Of a stretch of DNA of 64,000 nt, positions 21,327 through 32,734 are shown one piece after another. How positions within the stretch are numbered: the stretch's first letter is position 1; the number at the start of each line of letters is the position of its first letter. Source of the DNA: Otatea glauca (taxonomy: Eukaryota > Streptophyta > Magnoliopsida > Poales > Poaceae); NCBI GenBank assembly GCA_036346275.1, contig CM070725.1, forward strand, positions 34,410,104 to 34,474,103, written 5' to 3'. The notes below the pieces were generated by a model that was not told the DNA's origin, did not search any database, and saw only the letters and a program-made list of their open reading frames with translations. A program made the translations under genes and the position numbers.

Positions 21327-24300
21327 ATGAATCAGCAATGGATGTACAATGCGGATCGTCACTCGACAGAGTTCATTGATGGCGTGCAGGCTTTTCTCGA
21401 TGCGGCCGTTGCAATCTTGTCTCCAAGCAGCTTCATATGTTGTCCGTGTGTAGATTGCAAGAACGAGAAGGAGCGCCCCAGCGATGGCAAGTTATGAACC
21501 ACTTGATCATGAGAGGTTTCATGCCAAACTATACCATTGGACCAACCATGGCGGTTGAGGTGATTAGCCAGAAGACGATGAAGAAGGCGAGGAAGAGGAA
21601 GATGGATTCAACAAGATCCCGGACGGCACGCACATTGCTCCGTGGAAGAAACACTTGGTGACTTTGGTGATGATGAGCTAGACCAGATGTTTGCGTGATG
21701 GAGAGGAGACTACACAGATGAAAGATAGTTCGAGAAGTTCCAGCGCATGTTAGAGGACCATAGAACTCCTTTGTACCCAAAGCGTAAGGGGGCCAAAAAG
21801 CTGCGTACCACACCGAACTCATGCAATGGAAGGCTAGAAATGATGTGTCGATAAGGGATTCGATGAGTTGTTATCACTGTAAAGAAGTTGCTTCGAAGAT
21901 AACACTCGCCCGAATCTACATATGAAGCCAAGCAAGTCGTCATCCTTTGGGATTAGAAGTATAGAAGATACACGCATGTCCTAATGATTGTATCCTGTAT
22001 CGTAATGAGTATGCCGATTTGGATGTTTGTCCAGTGTGCAGAGGATCACGGTATAAGGTGAAGCGTGACGATCCAGGTGAAATAGATGGCGAGCGTAAGA
22101 TGAAGAGACCTCCAGCTAAAGTGTTGTGGTATTTCCCTGTGATCCCCCGATTGAAACGTATGTTTGCTAACAAAGCGCATGCCCAGATGATGCGTTGGCA
22201 CAAGGAAGAGCGTAAGGATGACGGGATACTTAGACACCCTGTAGATAGCTCACAGTGGAGGAAAGTCGACCGGATGTACCCGGACTTCGCAGATGAAGTG
22301 AGAAACATAAGGTTTGGGTTGAGTACCGATGGGATGAATCCTTTCGGAGAATTGAGCAGCAGCCATAGCACCTGGCCTGTTACACTATGTATCTACAACA
22401 TTCCTCCATGGCTGTGCATGAAGCGAAAGTACATCTGATGCCGTTGTTGATCCAAGGCCCCAAGCAACCTGGAAATGACATCGATGTCTACCTGAAACCA
22501 TTGGTTGAAGATATTGTGACGTTATGGGACGATGGTGCAAGGGTATGGGATGAGTACAAAAGGGAGTATTTCACCCTATGTGCATTGTTATTTGTAACAA
22601 TCAACGATCGCTCGCTTCTCGGTAACTGTCCGCCTAACTATCAAAGGATATAGAGCTCGCATCCAAAGTGCTTAGATGAAACGGACGGCATGTACCTGAA
22701 AAACTCTCGGAAGGTTGTGTACATGGGTCACCGTAGGTTTCTTCTTACAGGTCACCCGTTGCGTAAGGAAGGCAGAAATTTAACGGCAACTGGACCTTCG
22801 TGCAAGGCCTCAAAGATCGTAGTGGGCCACGTGTGTTTGCTATGGTAAAGGATTTGAAAGTAGTATTTGGAAAGGGTCCGAAGCAAACATGTGCGTAATG
22901 AGGATGGTCATGCACCCATGTGGAAGAAGAAGTCAATATTTTAGGACTTGCCTTATTGGGAAGTCATGGAGGTTCGTCACTCACTTGACTTCATGCACAT
23001 CACGAAGAATGTCCGCTTGAACTCGCTAGGCTACATAGATATGTACGGAAAATCGAAAGATACACCGCAAGCTCTAAGGACCTTAAACTCTTGAACCGAG
23101 GAACGACCTACATCCCGAAAAGAGAGGGAAAGGACAGCATTACCTACATCCTGCGAGCTACACTCTAAGCAAAGAAGATAAAAAAAGCGTGATAGAGTTC
23201 CTGAACAGTGTGAAGGTCCCTTCCGGATACTCCTCGAATGTAAAGAGACTCATAAACACGAAAGAGAATAAAATCGTACATATGAAATCCTATGACTGTC
23301 TTGTGTTAATGACACAGTTGCTCCCAATGGCTGTGAGAGGCATACTGCCCGAGTGGGTACGGGGGACAATCACAAAGCTGTGTTGTTTTTTCAACGCGGT
23401 TTCACAGAAGGTCATCGACCCAGATAAACTAAGTAAGCTGCAGGATGACGTGGTACAAAGTGTGGTTAGTCTTGAGATGATCTTTCCTCTTGCATTCTTT
23501 GATATTATGGTTCATCTCACTATTCACCTTGTCAAAGAGATAGGTATTCTTGGACCCATGTATCTACACAACATGTTCCCTTTCGAGAGGTACATGAGTG
23601 TGCTAAAGAAGTATGTTCAGAACTCGCTCTCGTCAGGAAGGATGCATTGCCGAGGGTTATGGGACAAAGGAGGTAATTGAGTTTTGTGTGGATTACATTA
23701 ATGATCTAAACCTGATCGGCGTCCCTATATCACGCCATGAGGGGAGGCTACAGGGAAAAGGGACACTAGGAAGGAAAGCAATTGCATGCAATGATCTTCT
23801 TACATTTAAGCAAGCACATTTCACGGTTTTGAAACAATCAACTGTAGTGGCCCCGTATGTCCTTGAGCACAAGAGTATTCTACGCCGCGATTTCCCGGGG
23901 AGGTCCGAGGATTGATAACATCAAGCACATGGATTCTTTCGCGCTTGGTTACAAAAGTACATCCTTTTGAAAGGGTCAGACAATGAACAGTTGTAACGCT
24001 TGGCTCGGGGACCATATAGTGAAATCGTGACATTCAAGGGGTACGAGATAAATGGTTACACATTCTACACCAGATCCCAGGATAACAAGAGCACCAACCA
24101 AAATAGCGGTGTCCATATAGACACCGAAGACAACAAAGGCAAGGTGGATACATATTATGGTTTCATAGAAGAGATATGGGAGCTTGACTATGGACCTTTG
24201 AAGGTCCCTCTATTTAAGTGCCAATGGGTCAAACTGACTTCAAGCGGCGTGAAGGTCGACAAATACGGTATGACAATCGTGGACCTCACGCAAGTCGGCT

Positions 24301-24614
24301 ATAGGTGCGAACCGTTCGTCCTCGCGAACGATGTGAGACAGGTCTTCTACGTAATGGACATGTCAAGCAAACCTAAGAAGCAGAAAGATTGTAGTACTAA
24401 GCCAAAGCGACACGTGGTTCTCCAAGGCAAACGAAGGATTGTTGGAGTTGAGGACGTCACAGATGAGGAAGAGTATAGTCAGTTCGACGAGATCCCTCCT
24501 TTCGCTGTGGATGTCGACATAAGCCTCCTCAATGACATAGACGTGGATACTCCTTTCATACGTCGCGATCATAATGAAGGAACACTTGTAAAGACAAAGT
24601 ACGTTACTACTTAA
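21327..24614 (+). pseudogene. CACTA TNP2-type transposase with DUF4218 and DUF4216 regions
   Basis: ATG at 21327 opens an N-terminal transposase-associated domain (WMYNADRHSTEFIDGV, then CCPCVDCKN). TNP2 core pieces follow at 22019-22438 (CPVCRGSRYKVKRDD, IRFGLSTDGMNPFG) and 22390-22653. A DUF4218-like region spans 23189-23915 (MIFPLAFFDIMVHLTIHLV, FPFERYMSVLKKYV) and a DUF4216-like region 24000-24614 (GYEINGYTFYTRSQD, YYGFIEEIWELDY, VGYRCEPFVLAND). The last part is open for 204 codons. Frames shift near 21490, 22430 and 23650 and stops occur, so the transposase should be inactive unless introns explain some changes. Confidence 0.88.
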
Positions 24615-24680
24615 GATGTACCCCTACTGTATGAACTATGTATATGTAATACGGGTCTTCTACTGTATGAAGTGTTTATT

Positions 24681-24962
24681 TGGAATGAATGTAAAGTGCC
24701 AAAATTCTGGAATGAAACCAAAGTGCTCAAAGCTTTTTTTAAAAATTATAGAATGAAACTAAATTGCTAAAAGCATTTTTTAAAAATTATGGAATGAAAC
24801 AAAATTAATAAAAGCATTCTTTAAAAATTATAGAATGAAACTAAATTGCTAAAAGCACTTTTTTAAAATTATGGAATGAAACTAAAGTTCTAAGAGCTTT
24901 TTTAAAAATTTTGGAATGAAAGTAAAGTGCTAAAAGCATTTTTTTAAAATTCTGAAATTAAA
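24681..24962. repeat. Tandem repeat, period about 40 bp
   Basis: Six to seven copies of a unit containing GGAATGAAACTAAA and GCTAAAAGCATTTTTTAAAA, starting near 24710, 24752, 24792, 24832, 24873 and 24912. It lies just after the transposase stop and may be its 3' UTR or terminator region. Confidence 0.8.
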
Positions 24963-24963
24963 C

Positions 24964-25290
24964 TGAAGCGGTTTGAGAAAAGAACTGCTTCTAGAACGCA
25001 ACATTCAGAAGCGGTTTGAGAAAAGAACTGCTTCTAGAATGCAACATTCAGAAGCGGTTAGTAATATCAACCACTTGTAGAAATCCTCCCTCTACAAGCG
25101 GTTAGTAATATGAACCGCTTGTAGAAGTCCTCCCTCTACAAGCGGTTGGTTCTAAAACCGCTTGTAGAGATATTTTACAAGCGGTTGGTTCTAAGAACCG
25201 CTTGTAGAAGTCCTTCCTCTACAAGCGGTTGGTTCTAAAACCGCTTGTAGAGATATTTTACAAGCGGTTGGTTCTAAAACCGCTTGTAGA
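24964..25290. repeat. Internal subterminal-type motif block with a switch of motif
   Basis: From 24964 to about 25060 the motifs are the left-end type (GAAGCGGTTTGAG, CTTCTAGAACGCAACATTC). From about 25080 to 25290 they are the right-end type (ACAAGCGGTTGGTTC, AACCGCTTGTAGA). Such blocks normally sit only at the ends, whereas this one lies between the two genes, upstream of the second. No CACTA terminus is visible inside it. Confidence 0.85.
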
Positions 25291-25299
25291 AGTGCTCCT

Positions 25300-26170
25300 C
25301 GTATAAAGTTTACACGCCCGCCCTTTTCTCACACCCCAAATTTTTCGAGTCCCCGCCGAGACCTCGCAGCCGCCGCCTCCTCGTGTCTCTCGATTGCCGC
25401 CGTCGCCTCCTCGAGACCCTGCGCCGCCGTCCTCGTCGACGTCGTCTCCCTCCTCCGCCACCCAACCATCCTGGCGCCACTCCACCCCCGCACCAGTCGA
25501 CCCCGCGCTGGTGCCCTCGTCGCCGCCGCCACTCCACCCCGCCGACGCCTTCTCCGCCACCTCGCCGACGCCTCCTCCGCCACCAAACCGCCGCCACACC
25601 GCCTTTCCACCCAGGAGGTCCGAGGTACAGCTGTGCACGCGTTGTCCTCCCTCTCTAATTCGGCTGCCCACAAGATGTTCAGTGAAATGCCCACAAGAAT
25701 GTTCTCATTTCTGTGCCTGCATAATGCCCACAAGGATGTATCTGTGTGCATGTGCGTGCTACTATGACATTTCACTGAAACATTGATTTTGTATTCTTGG
25801 TATGTAAAATGTGTGTGCTAGCACAACTGCACACGCACCTTGAACTAGATGACTGACCAGTTCTGACTTTCGAGTCTTGACATTGCCCCTGATCTGAGGA
25901 GTTGTAAGAAAGAATACCTAAAATTTCGAAAGCCTCTTAGATCACCATATATGTATTGGTCCTCTGTGCTCTGTCTTTCACGTAAGTCATGATAGTTTTT
26001 CTTCTTTTCCAACACGCCGTCCTTGTGTCCACGAGTTCGTGTTTGATCCTTGGGCTAGTTCCAATACGCCGTAGTACTTAATGCTTGGTGTAGAAATTTA
26101 TGTAATAATATGCTTATGTTGTAATCTGTAATATGGTTGTTTCAAAGTAATATGATATTTATGTCAACAT
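25300..26170 (+). other. GC-rich leader upstream of the second CACTA gene
   Basis: A C-rich stretch at 25310-25640 is followed by AT-richer sequence up to the ATG at 26190. It gives long but low-complexity Pro/Ser/Arg-rich frames on both strands that look compositional. Its sharp rise in GC resembles the 5' UTR of a grass gene, so it may be the leader exon, or captured host DNA, followed by an intron. Confidence 0.4.
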
Positions 26171-26189
26171 TTTTTTAGAATTAGGATAG

Positions 26190-28266
26190 ATGGCGCAACC
26201 AGGACGTAGTGACCCTACTTTCGATGAGGGAGAACAGTTCTTGCTGGACTCCATCGCTGCTGCCGCTGAGGCTAATGTTGGTTCCGGTGAGGCCGTTGAG
26301 GCTGCTGCTGATGAAGCCATTGACGATGGAGCCGAGTCCAGAACACCGTTCCGCCAGATGAGGTATAGCCAGAAGAATATAATCCCAGTAGACATGTTAA
26401 TTAATCGCAATTCATTAATATAATACACTCTGACACGTTTGTACATATGTTTATGTATTTCAAGCCCCGTACATCGAGCAACCAATCCAAGCATCGGGGA
26501 CCTAACAAGAAGCCATCCACAAAGCACGTGTTTACCGACGTTAACAACGAAGGATGCCGTTGCCCTCCTTTAGCGCTTGGGCCGCATAACAACGCTTGCG
26601 GTTACCACGTGAGGGATCATGTCCCAATTAGCATCGTAAAATGGGCCAAGTTCCTCAAGCTACCAAGGACTCGCTCGGCAAGATATTAAGGAAAATTTCA
26701 CATTTCCTCAAGGGTCCAAGACAAGGCCAAGAAATTCACTTTGAAGAAGATGGCAACAATGTTTCAGCGTGGAAGACGCCTCTCACCGCAAGTATGTGCG
26801 TAAGGAGAAAGACCCGACTTCAACCAATTTCCTAAGTTGGCGAATCACTGGGAAGCATTCGAGGAGTTCAAGCTGTCAGCTGAAGGCCAGGCCGCGAGTC
26901 GGAAGAACAAGGCCAATTCACAGATGAAGAAATACCACCACCATCTTGGCACCGGTGGTTACCTCAAGGCTGTACCAAAATGGGAGAAGCGGGAAGAAGA
27001 ATCAATGGCGAAGGACGTCACACCGGCTACCACTTTGTGGGAACAACGCATGCGCAATTGGTTCATGGGTCATGGGGGGAGCCTTTCAGATGATGGCAGT
27101 TTGGTGATGGCACCAGGAGTACAAGAGGCTGGCCAAAGGATTGTACAAGCTGTCGAGCAGTCTCAGGCAGGTACGTTGGCGGCAGATAGGGAGAATGACG
27201 AGCTGACACATGCCCTTGAAAACCCTGAGCACCTAGGACGGACACGAGGTATGGGCAAGCTAACGCCGTGGAAGTATGGTTTCGCCAAGGATGCACATAC
27301 GTACAGGAGCCGGCATAGAAGCAAAGCAAGAGAATCATATAAAGTGTACCAATTAGAACAAGAGCTCAGAGCAACCCAGGCTAGCATCGGAGACATAGTT
27401 GCGCAACAAGTACAAATTGCCCTCAGCAAGCTTCAAGGACTAGGTCCGAGCAATCAGGCAGACGCCGTGATCAGCCCCTCCGCGCGGTGGAGTAGCTGCG
27501 CGTCCACCGGGCCCCAAGCGCATAACTTGCAGCCCGTTATCCCGTGGATGACATAAGGGTTCGCCGCCAGTGTGAGCTACACATTGATGTGCGTAACCTC
27601 TCCATCAAGGTGGCTTACGGCATGGTATATCCGGTGGAGCCGGGCCATATGTTCCACTGCAACGAGATACCCCCGGGTTACTCAAAGGTCGTGGTGGAGG
27701 AGGTGCTGAGCGGATTTGAAGAACTTCACCTCGATATTCATGAAGGCGACGACGTGACCAAGCTTGGACAGGCCCTCCACAATATCATCCTTTGGCGCAA
27801 ACGGTACATCATATTTCCAGATGGTGTGGACGCGTCATCTCCACCACGGCAACCCACGCCTCCTCCAACGTCACCTCCACGCAATGCCTCGCCGGTAAAA
27901 CAGAGCACGCCTCCTCCACCACCCGCTCCACGCAGAAGCCCTACTCCACCACCAGCATCTCAAACAAAAAAGAACCCCCCCAGGAAAACCACGCCTCCAT
28001 CATCTCCTCCAAGGAAGAAGCTCGATAGCAGAATTAAGGCTCCTCCACTTGCTCCCAAGAAAGCAGAGTCCAGCCGATCGACAAAGATAAAGGAACCTCC
28101 AAAGAGTGCATATGATATGAATGAGGAGAGTGATGCGGTCACTAAAGCAGAATTGGCTGCACACTTCACAAAAAAGAAGGTAGAGCTAAAAGTACCAATT
28201 GATCCAAAAGCGGCGGAACACTTCGCGACATGCCGCAAAGTCATTACTGTGCTGGCCCAACTATGA
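26190..28266 (+). pseudogene. CACTA TNP1-like protein (Transposase_24 / DUF8039-like)
   Basis: First exon at 26190 (MAQPGRSDPTFDEGEQF), with an intron probably starting near 26363 (GTATAG). Next exon from about 26464 (TSSNQSKHRGPNKKPS) to about 26690. From 26837 a 239-codon open frame carries the TNP1/Ptta hallmark (HWEAFEEFKLSAEG, MKKYHHHLGTGGYLKAV, WEKREEE) and a coiled coil near residues 170-200. A shifted frame at 27544-28266 gives a DUF8039-like region (CELHIDVRNLSIKVAYGMV, LHNIILWRKRYIIFP) and a Pro/Ser-rich linker. In the family the protein binds subterminal motifs. Frameshifts at about 26660 and 27550 suggest decay. Confidence 0.75.
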
Positions 28267-28549
28267 ACGGACAATAATAAAGGCTACACGTAAGAATAAA
28301 TGTGGTCAAAGGCATGGCGGCAAAGAAGAAGAAGAGAGACTAAGATCGGAGAACCTCGAGAGGTTTATGAAGGAGGCAGGACTCGGCCCACACCGCAGCT
28401 TCTTGGATTAATAGATGATATCCCAATGGCAACAAAGGTCGATGGCAATTTCGGTTGGCCGGAGCCGATTGACCCAAATGAGATAAAGGATCGCCAACCA
28501 AGATGCGGCAATTTCACGAATGGTACATGATGAGTCCGCTCAAGGAAGA

Positions 28550-29680
28550 ACGATGTTCCTCCGTATCAAAGAAGATGATTTTTATCATGGGACAACACCA
28601 TATGGCTCGAATTTGACGACTTATACCATATTTACCATGCCGACGCCATCAACGTGTCTCTCATGAGTCGATGCTGTAAGTGTCAAGCTCATACCTTTAC
28701 CGTGTGCTTCCTCATACAATAAAATTGCAACTCTTATACTTATACCTTTCTATGTAGGATGGAGATACAACGATGTAGAAAAGAGAATATCTTCAACGTG
28801 GGCTTCATCGACCCGTAGATTGTTAATGAGTTCGTCTTTGGAACAACCGAAAGGATCTTGAAGATTACATTCTCGATGCATTCTTGGGACAAAGACTACA
28901 AACCGTACATATACGCCCTTCAACTTCGAGCGTATATATACAACCTCTCGTTCTTATATTTTCCAAGGCATTTATAATACTACTAGCTAGTTACATATAT
29001 GTTGCAATACATGAATAGGTTTCATCGATCCTTCTTGTCATCAAGCTTGATAGCGACCAAATCGTTGTTCAAGACTCAAAAGGACTCGTGGAAAAATATC
29101 AATTTATCATTGACACCCTAAACAGTATATAGCACATATATATACGATAGTTTTCCTTATTATATATATTGAAATACCTTGCTAATTCCAACTTTGATAA
29201 TTACTATTCATACTAACGCATCACACGGGGCATTCGCAGGTTTCAAAGAAGCAACAAGGAGATTTCGAGAACGAATTTGATGTACAAATAAGCACTCGAG
29301 CACGATAAAGAATATTAATATGCCATAACAGTTTTTCATCCCAATAATCGTTTTCTTTCCAAATTTCATCGCAGTTCTACAATGACGGTGGAAACAACTT
29401 ATGTGGCTATTATGTGTGCCACTATATGCAAAGTATTACCCACGGTGATGTGCCGACAACCAACGCCGAGGTAGTGTACACATGTCAATTTCTTAGTACT
29501 TACACTTTAATTACATGTCCAGAGATTTATTTACTTCCCGCTTTGTCAGCCCAACATCGATGTGCAAGGCGTGATCCCGCCGCACCGGTTGCAAAGAATC
29601 CAAGAACAACTCATCGGCTTTATTGTCGATTTAGATTGTATCCACCAAAGGCGAGTTCCACGCAAATGGTTGGAGAGATT
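28550..29680 (+). pseudogene. Ulp1-like (C48) cysteine protease region of the second CACTA gene
   Basis: Continues from the TNP1-like part, probably as one multi-exon gene. Pieces: WDNTIWLEFDDLYHIYHAD (about 28590-28650); after an intron ending TATGTAG at about 28756, KENIFNVGFIDP; then KLDSDQIVVQDSKGLVEKY (about 29046-29100), which holds a likely catalytic Asp; then GGNNLCGYYVCHYM (about 29385-29430) with the expected catalytic Cys; then IPPHRLQRIQEQLIGFIVDL and a stop near 29675. The His that should precede the WILL-type strand is not clear. In the family Ulp1 removes SUMO-like tags. Several stops and shifts are present. Confidence 0.65.
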
Positions 29681-30030
29681 GTCCTGAAATAAGGACATGT
29701 GAACTAACATCAACGTCGACCAAGGGCACAAAGAGCGACGCACGCAAGAAATGAGCTCAAGATTCGCCCTTTTATTCTTTTAAACTTGTAAAAGTGGCTT
29801 ATTATTTCATGTGTTCATCAACTTGTTCATTTTTTAGTCTATTAAGTTCGTATTTTTCTATAAATGAACCTGTAATTATCTGAATGAGTACGCATGAATA
29901 ATATATATTTAATTGTGTCAAAAAAACTCATGTAGTTCTATTTATTTTAATTGTCAAAATCTATATCAAAAACCCCTCTGAAAACATATTCTATATTGAA
30001 TATAATCAAAACGCTATGCTGTCAGACTCT

Positions 30031-30270
30031 TCACAAGCGGTTGGTAACTCCAACCGCTTGTGGAGAGAGCCTCTCCACAAGCGGTTCGTAAGACCAACCG
30101 CTTTTGGAGAGAACCTCTCCACAAGCGGTTGGTAACACCAACTGCTTGTGGAAGTGTCGAACCACAAGCGGTTCGGGGAACCGCTTGTGATACCCGATGG
30201 GGTATCACTCGCGGTTGCTTACAAGCAGTTCTAAAATCGCTTTTGAAAGCGGTTTCGAATCGCTTGTGCA
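30031..30270. repeat. CACTA right subterminal motif block
   Basis: About eight direct and inverted copies of ACAAGCGGTTGGTAAC / AACCGCTTGTGGA, the right-end motif type. The last copies, closest to the terminus, are more degenerate. Confidence 0.85.
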
Positions 30271-30289
30271 TGCCCGATCCGCAGTAGTG

Positions 30290-30403
30290 ATGGTGTTCCG
30301 GCCGGTTTCCCCATGCTGCTCGGCGAAGTAGAGTGCCACGAGGTAGTTGACGCCATCGGCACCGACGTCCATGGAGTCGTCCGAGGCCCACCACAGGCTC
30401 ATC
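30290..30403 (-). pseudogene. Malectin-like receptor kinase exon, proximal part
   Basis: On the minus strand this reads SLWWASDDSMDVGADGVNYL followed by VALYFAEQ, the conserved late-malectin strand that precedes the part at 20190-20410. Removing the CACTA and one ATG copy would bring the two halves together, with a +1 shift between their best frames, so decay occurred besides the insertion. The upstream side is cut at 30404 by another CACTA terminus. Confidence 0.75.
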
Positions 30404-31392
30404 CACTACTATAGAAAGATCTATATTAGACGCTTCATCACAAATGGTTCTTAAAAACTGTTTGCGTTAAAGATAACTACATACGGTTTTCAAGCGTGAT
30501 CGTCTAAGTTTTGGAAATGCTGATATCACAAATGGCTCGGCGACCTCCCTCTCGGTGACTTCCTCCTCCACAACCTCCTTCTCGGTGACCTCCTCCTCGG
30601 CGTTCTCCACTCCTCCCCCTTAGAAACCTCCTCCTCCTCCCTTCGAGCCCGTGCTCCGTTTGATTCAGTGAGTCCCTATGTCCTTGTGGATCCTTATCCT
30701 GTGATTTGTATGGATGATTGCTAAAATAGTAAACACAATACAAGAAAGATCGATCTCTACCTAGGGCATATATGCATAGTTTAGTTTAGCCTTCAATATT
30801 ATTTCACTATGATCAATTTTGTCCTTAATTTGATCTTCGGGTCTAAAAAAATAAAGGCATGCATGCACAAAACGGTTGCAGATAAATGACAAAATGTAGA
30901 TTGGAAGATGACAAAATCAAATTAACTCATGTCCATATCTGGTGATTAGGCATGATAGTAAACAAAATACATAAAAGATCGATATCTACCTAGGGCATGC
31001 ATGCATAATTTAGTATATCTGCAACTTCAATGTTGCTAGAACACTTATCCGGTGATTAGGCATGATTGAGTTTAGTTAAATGTAATATGTGTGACGATCT
31101 CTTATACTCTTTATTTTTGTATTTGTGACTATTGTTCATGTGTTTTGTAATATATGCATGGTTTGTAATATACAAGAACATTGGAATTCTCATTGCCACT
31201 ACTTTGATCATTTCGAACATCCCTAGTAGTAAATTCCTTGTAAATCTATTTTATGCAAAACATTGAAATTCTTATTGCCACTACGTACTTTGATCAATCA
31301 ATTATTCTGATATGTGAGAACATCATTTTGTTTCTGATCTAAATTAATTGACAATATTGAAATTTGATTTGGTAAGATAGACGACATGAAAA

Positions 31393-31842
31393 AGCTGTTG
31401 AATGCAAAACAAAAACTTGAGGAAGAGATATAATAACTGAATGGAAAGTCTGAGTTAATAGAACAGATTTATGAGATGAAAGAAAAACTGAAAGTCATAT
31501 GTGATAAATTGCAAGATATTGAATCTGTTAATACGACACTCATCATTAAGGACTGCAGGACGAATGCAAAGATAGAAGAAGCCTAAACTGAGCTTATAGA
31601 GGTAATATAAAGGTTTCTAATATTTAATTCGACAAGGTTACTGATAATATACCAAGGCACACCCTTCTCACAACAACAAGATCGATTTTGTAGGTATTAA
31701 GAGATATGACTGGAAGTCAATCGGTTATTAGTGTCAAACAAATGGACACAGTGTCGGAGTTGTGGAACTTTAAGGAGAATCGAAAAGCCTCTGTTGCGGA
31801 AGCTATGGCACATATGATAACAGATATGGAAAAACCCTAAGG
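31393..31842 (+). pseudogene. Captured gene fragment resembling the FDM/IDN2 (XH-domain) family
   Basis: From ATG 31387 the frame reads MKKLLNAKQKLEEEI and, after two stops, a coiled coil (IYEMKEKLKVICDKLQDIES) then TLIIKDCRTNAKIEEA and TELIE. A putative intron (GTAATATAAAGG...TTTTGTAG, about 31600-31692) separates it from VLRDMTGSQSVISVKQMD and ENRKASVAEAMAHMI, stop near 31840. The order coiled coil, then LIIK..R.NA..EEA..ELIE, resembles the start of the XH domain in Factor of DNA Methylation proteins, which act in RNA-directed DNA methylation. Three in-frame stops make it a pseudogene fragment. Another SMC-like coiled coil is possible. Confidence 0.45.
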
Positions 31843-31944
31843 TCTTCTTATGTTGATATATCAAATAATGTTGATTCTCAATGTATGCTTGTTGATATTT
31901 ATAGTATCATAGCTTGTTAATGTATTGTCAACTGACATTATCCT

Positions 31945-32460
31945 TAATACATGAATGATTAGTTTGCTATAAATATGATTGCTAGATACACATACACTAG
32001 AAGAACACTTAGATACTATTACTGGACTTGTTTGACATGCATATTAAGGACCTCGAGACGAATCAATGGGACACATGATCTTTACTGGTGGCTAGTCACA
32101 GTTTTTATCGTTTCATTGTATTTTTTTAGGTGACGTTGTGCTCTTCAGGTATATATGAAGGTAACATGGAGTTTAACTATCACTTTGATTTTGAACACCA
32201 TGTTACCTTCATACCTCAAGAACACAACGTTAGCTACGAATTGAAATACCATGAAACGCCAAAAACAGTTACTAGCAACAAGTAAAGAACATGCTCGATT
32301 AATTCGTTCGCATCCGTGATATGTTTTTCCCTTAACTTTCTTGGCAGAACTTCCATGATTAGTATCTGTTGTTCGAAATTTTCTTCTCCTTAGATATTTC
32401 TACAATGATATTTAAAAAACACAACCAGTTATAGGTTTTGCAATTGAATATCAAAACATC
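31945..32460. repeat. Long imperfect inverted repeat (about 230-bp arms, 28-bp loop)
   Basis: Inner arms 32131-32169 and 32198-32232 pair almost perfectly (GAAGGTAACATGG / CCATGTTACCTTC at the loop). Pairing continues outwards at about 75-85 percent: GCTAGT / ACTAGC; ATCTTTACTGG / CAAGTAAAGAAC; GATACTATTACTGGA / TCCATGATTAGTATC. It fades near 31945 and 32460. Such a structure could be a MITE, an inverted gene duplication or a small-RNA precursor. Confidence 0.65.
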
Positions 32461-32734
32461 CTATATGCATCGAGGCAACAGCTTGTCTGATGAGAATGAT
32501 CTTAAAATATGAATATTTGTAGCACTTTCGTCAGCCTTTTTATTCTAATGTTGATGGATTCTAAGGCAAAATCCAATTACAACCACAATTCATCTTGAAA
32601 GTTGTCATGCTCTGATTTATCGTTTCCACTTCATCCTCATCTCCAAATGAGAATACCATAGACAACCTATTTTCACTCTGGTCTTGTGTAGAAATGGGCC
32701 AGGATCACTCTAGGGATGATGATGAAGTGAAAGA

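Larger units (their letters stand above)
20411..30289 (+). mobile_element. Complete CACTA (En/Spm) transposon, 9.9 kb
   Basis: Starts CACTACTACAAAACTGG at 20411 and ends GCAGTAGTG at 30289. The 3-bp duplication ATG is present at 20408-20410 and 30290-30292, as expected for CACTA. It carries a TNP2-type transposase pseudogene (21327-24614) and a second gene with TNP1-like and Ulp1-like parts (26190-29680), both on the plus strand. Three blocks of subterminal motifs are present, at both ends and in the middle. The insertion splits an exon of the malectin-like gene. Both genes carry frameshifts. Confidence 0.93.
30404..32734. mobile_element. Second CACTA terminus and truncated, possibly gene-capturing element
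   Basis: CACTACTATAGAAAGATC starts at 30404, preceded by ATC as a possible 3-bp TSD. Degenerate subterminal-like words (ATCACAAATGG) occur at 30449 and 30525. No matching TAGTG end is found before the truncated copia element at about 32735, so the right end is lost. Inside are a captured coiled-coil gene fragment and a long inverted repeat, and there is no transposase. A Pack-type CACTA is likely but unproven. Confidence 0.45.

Noticed and set aside
25258..25786. Gly/Arg-rich and Pro/Ser-rich ORFs
   Set aside because: Overlapping frames on both strands of a C-rich leader; no domain and no conserved start.
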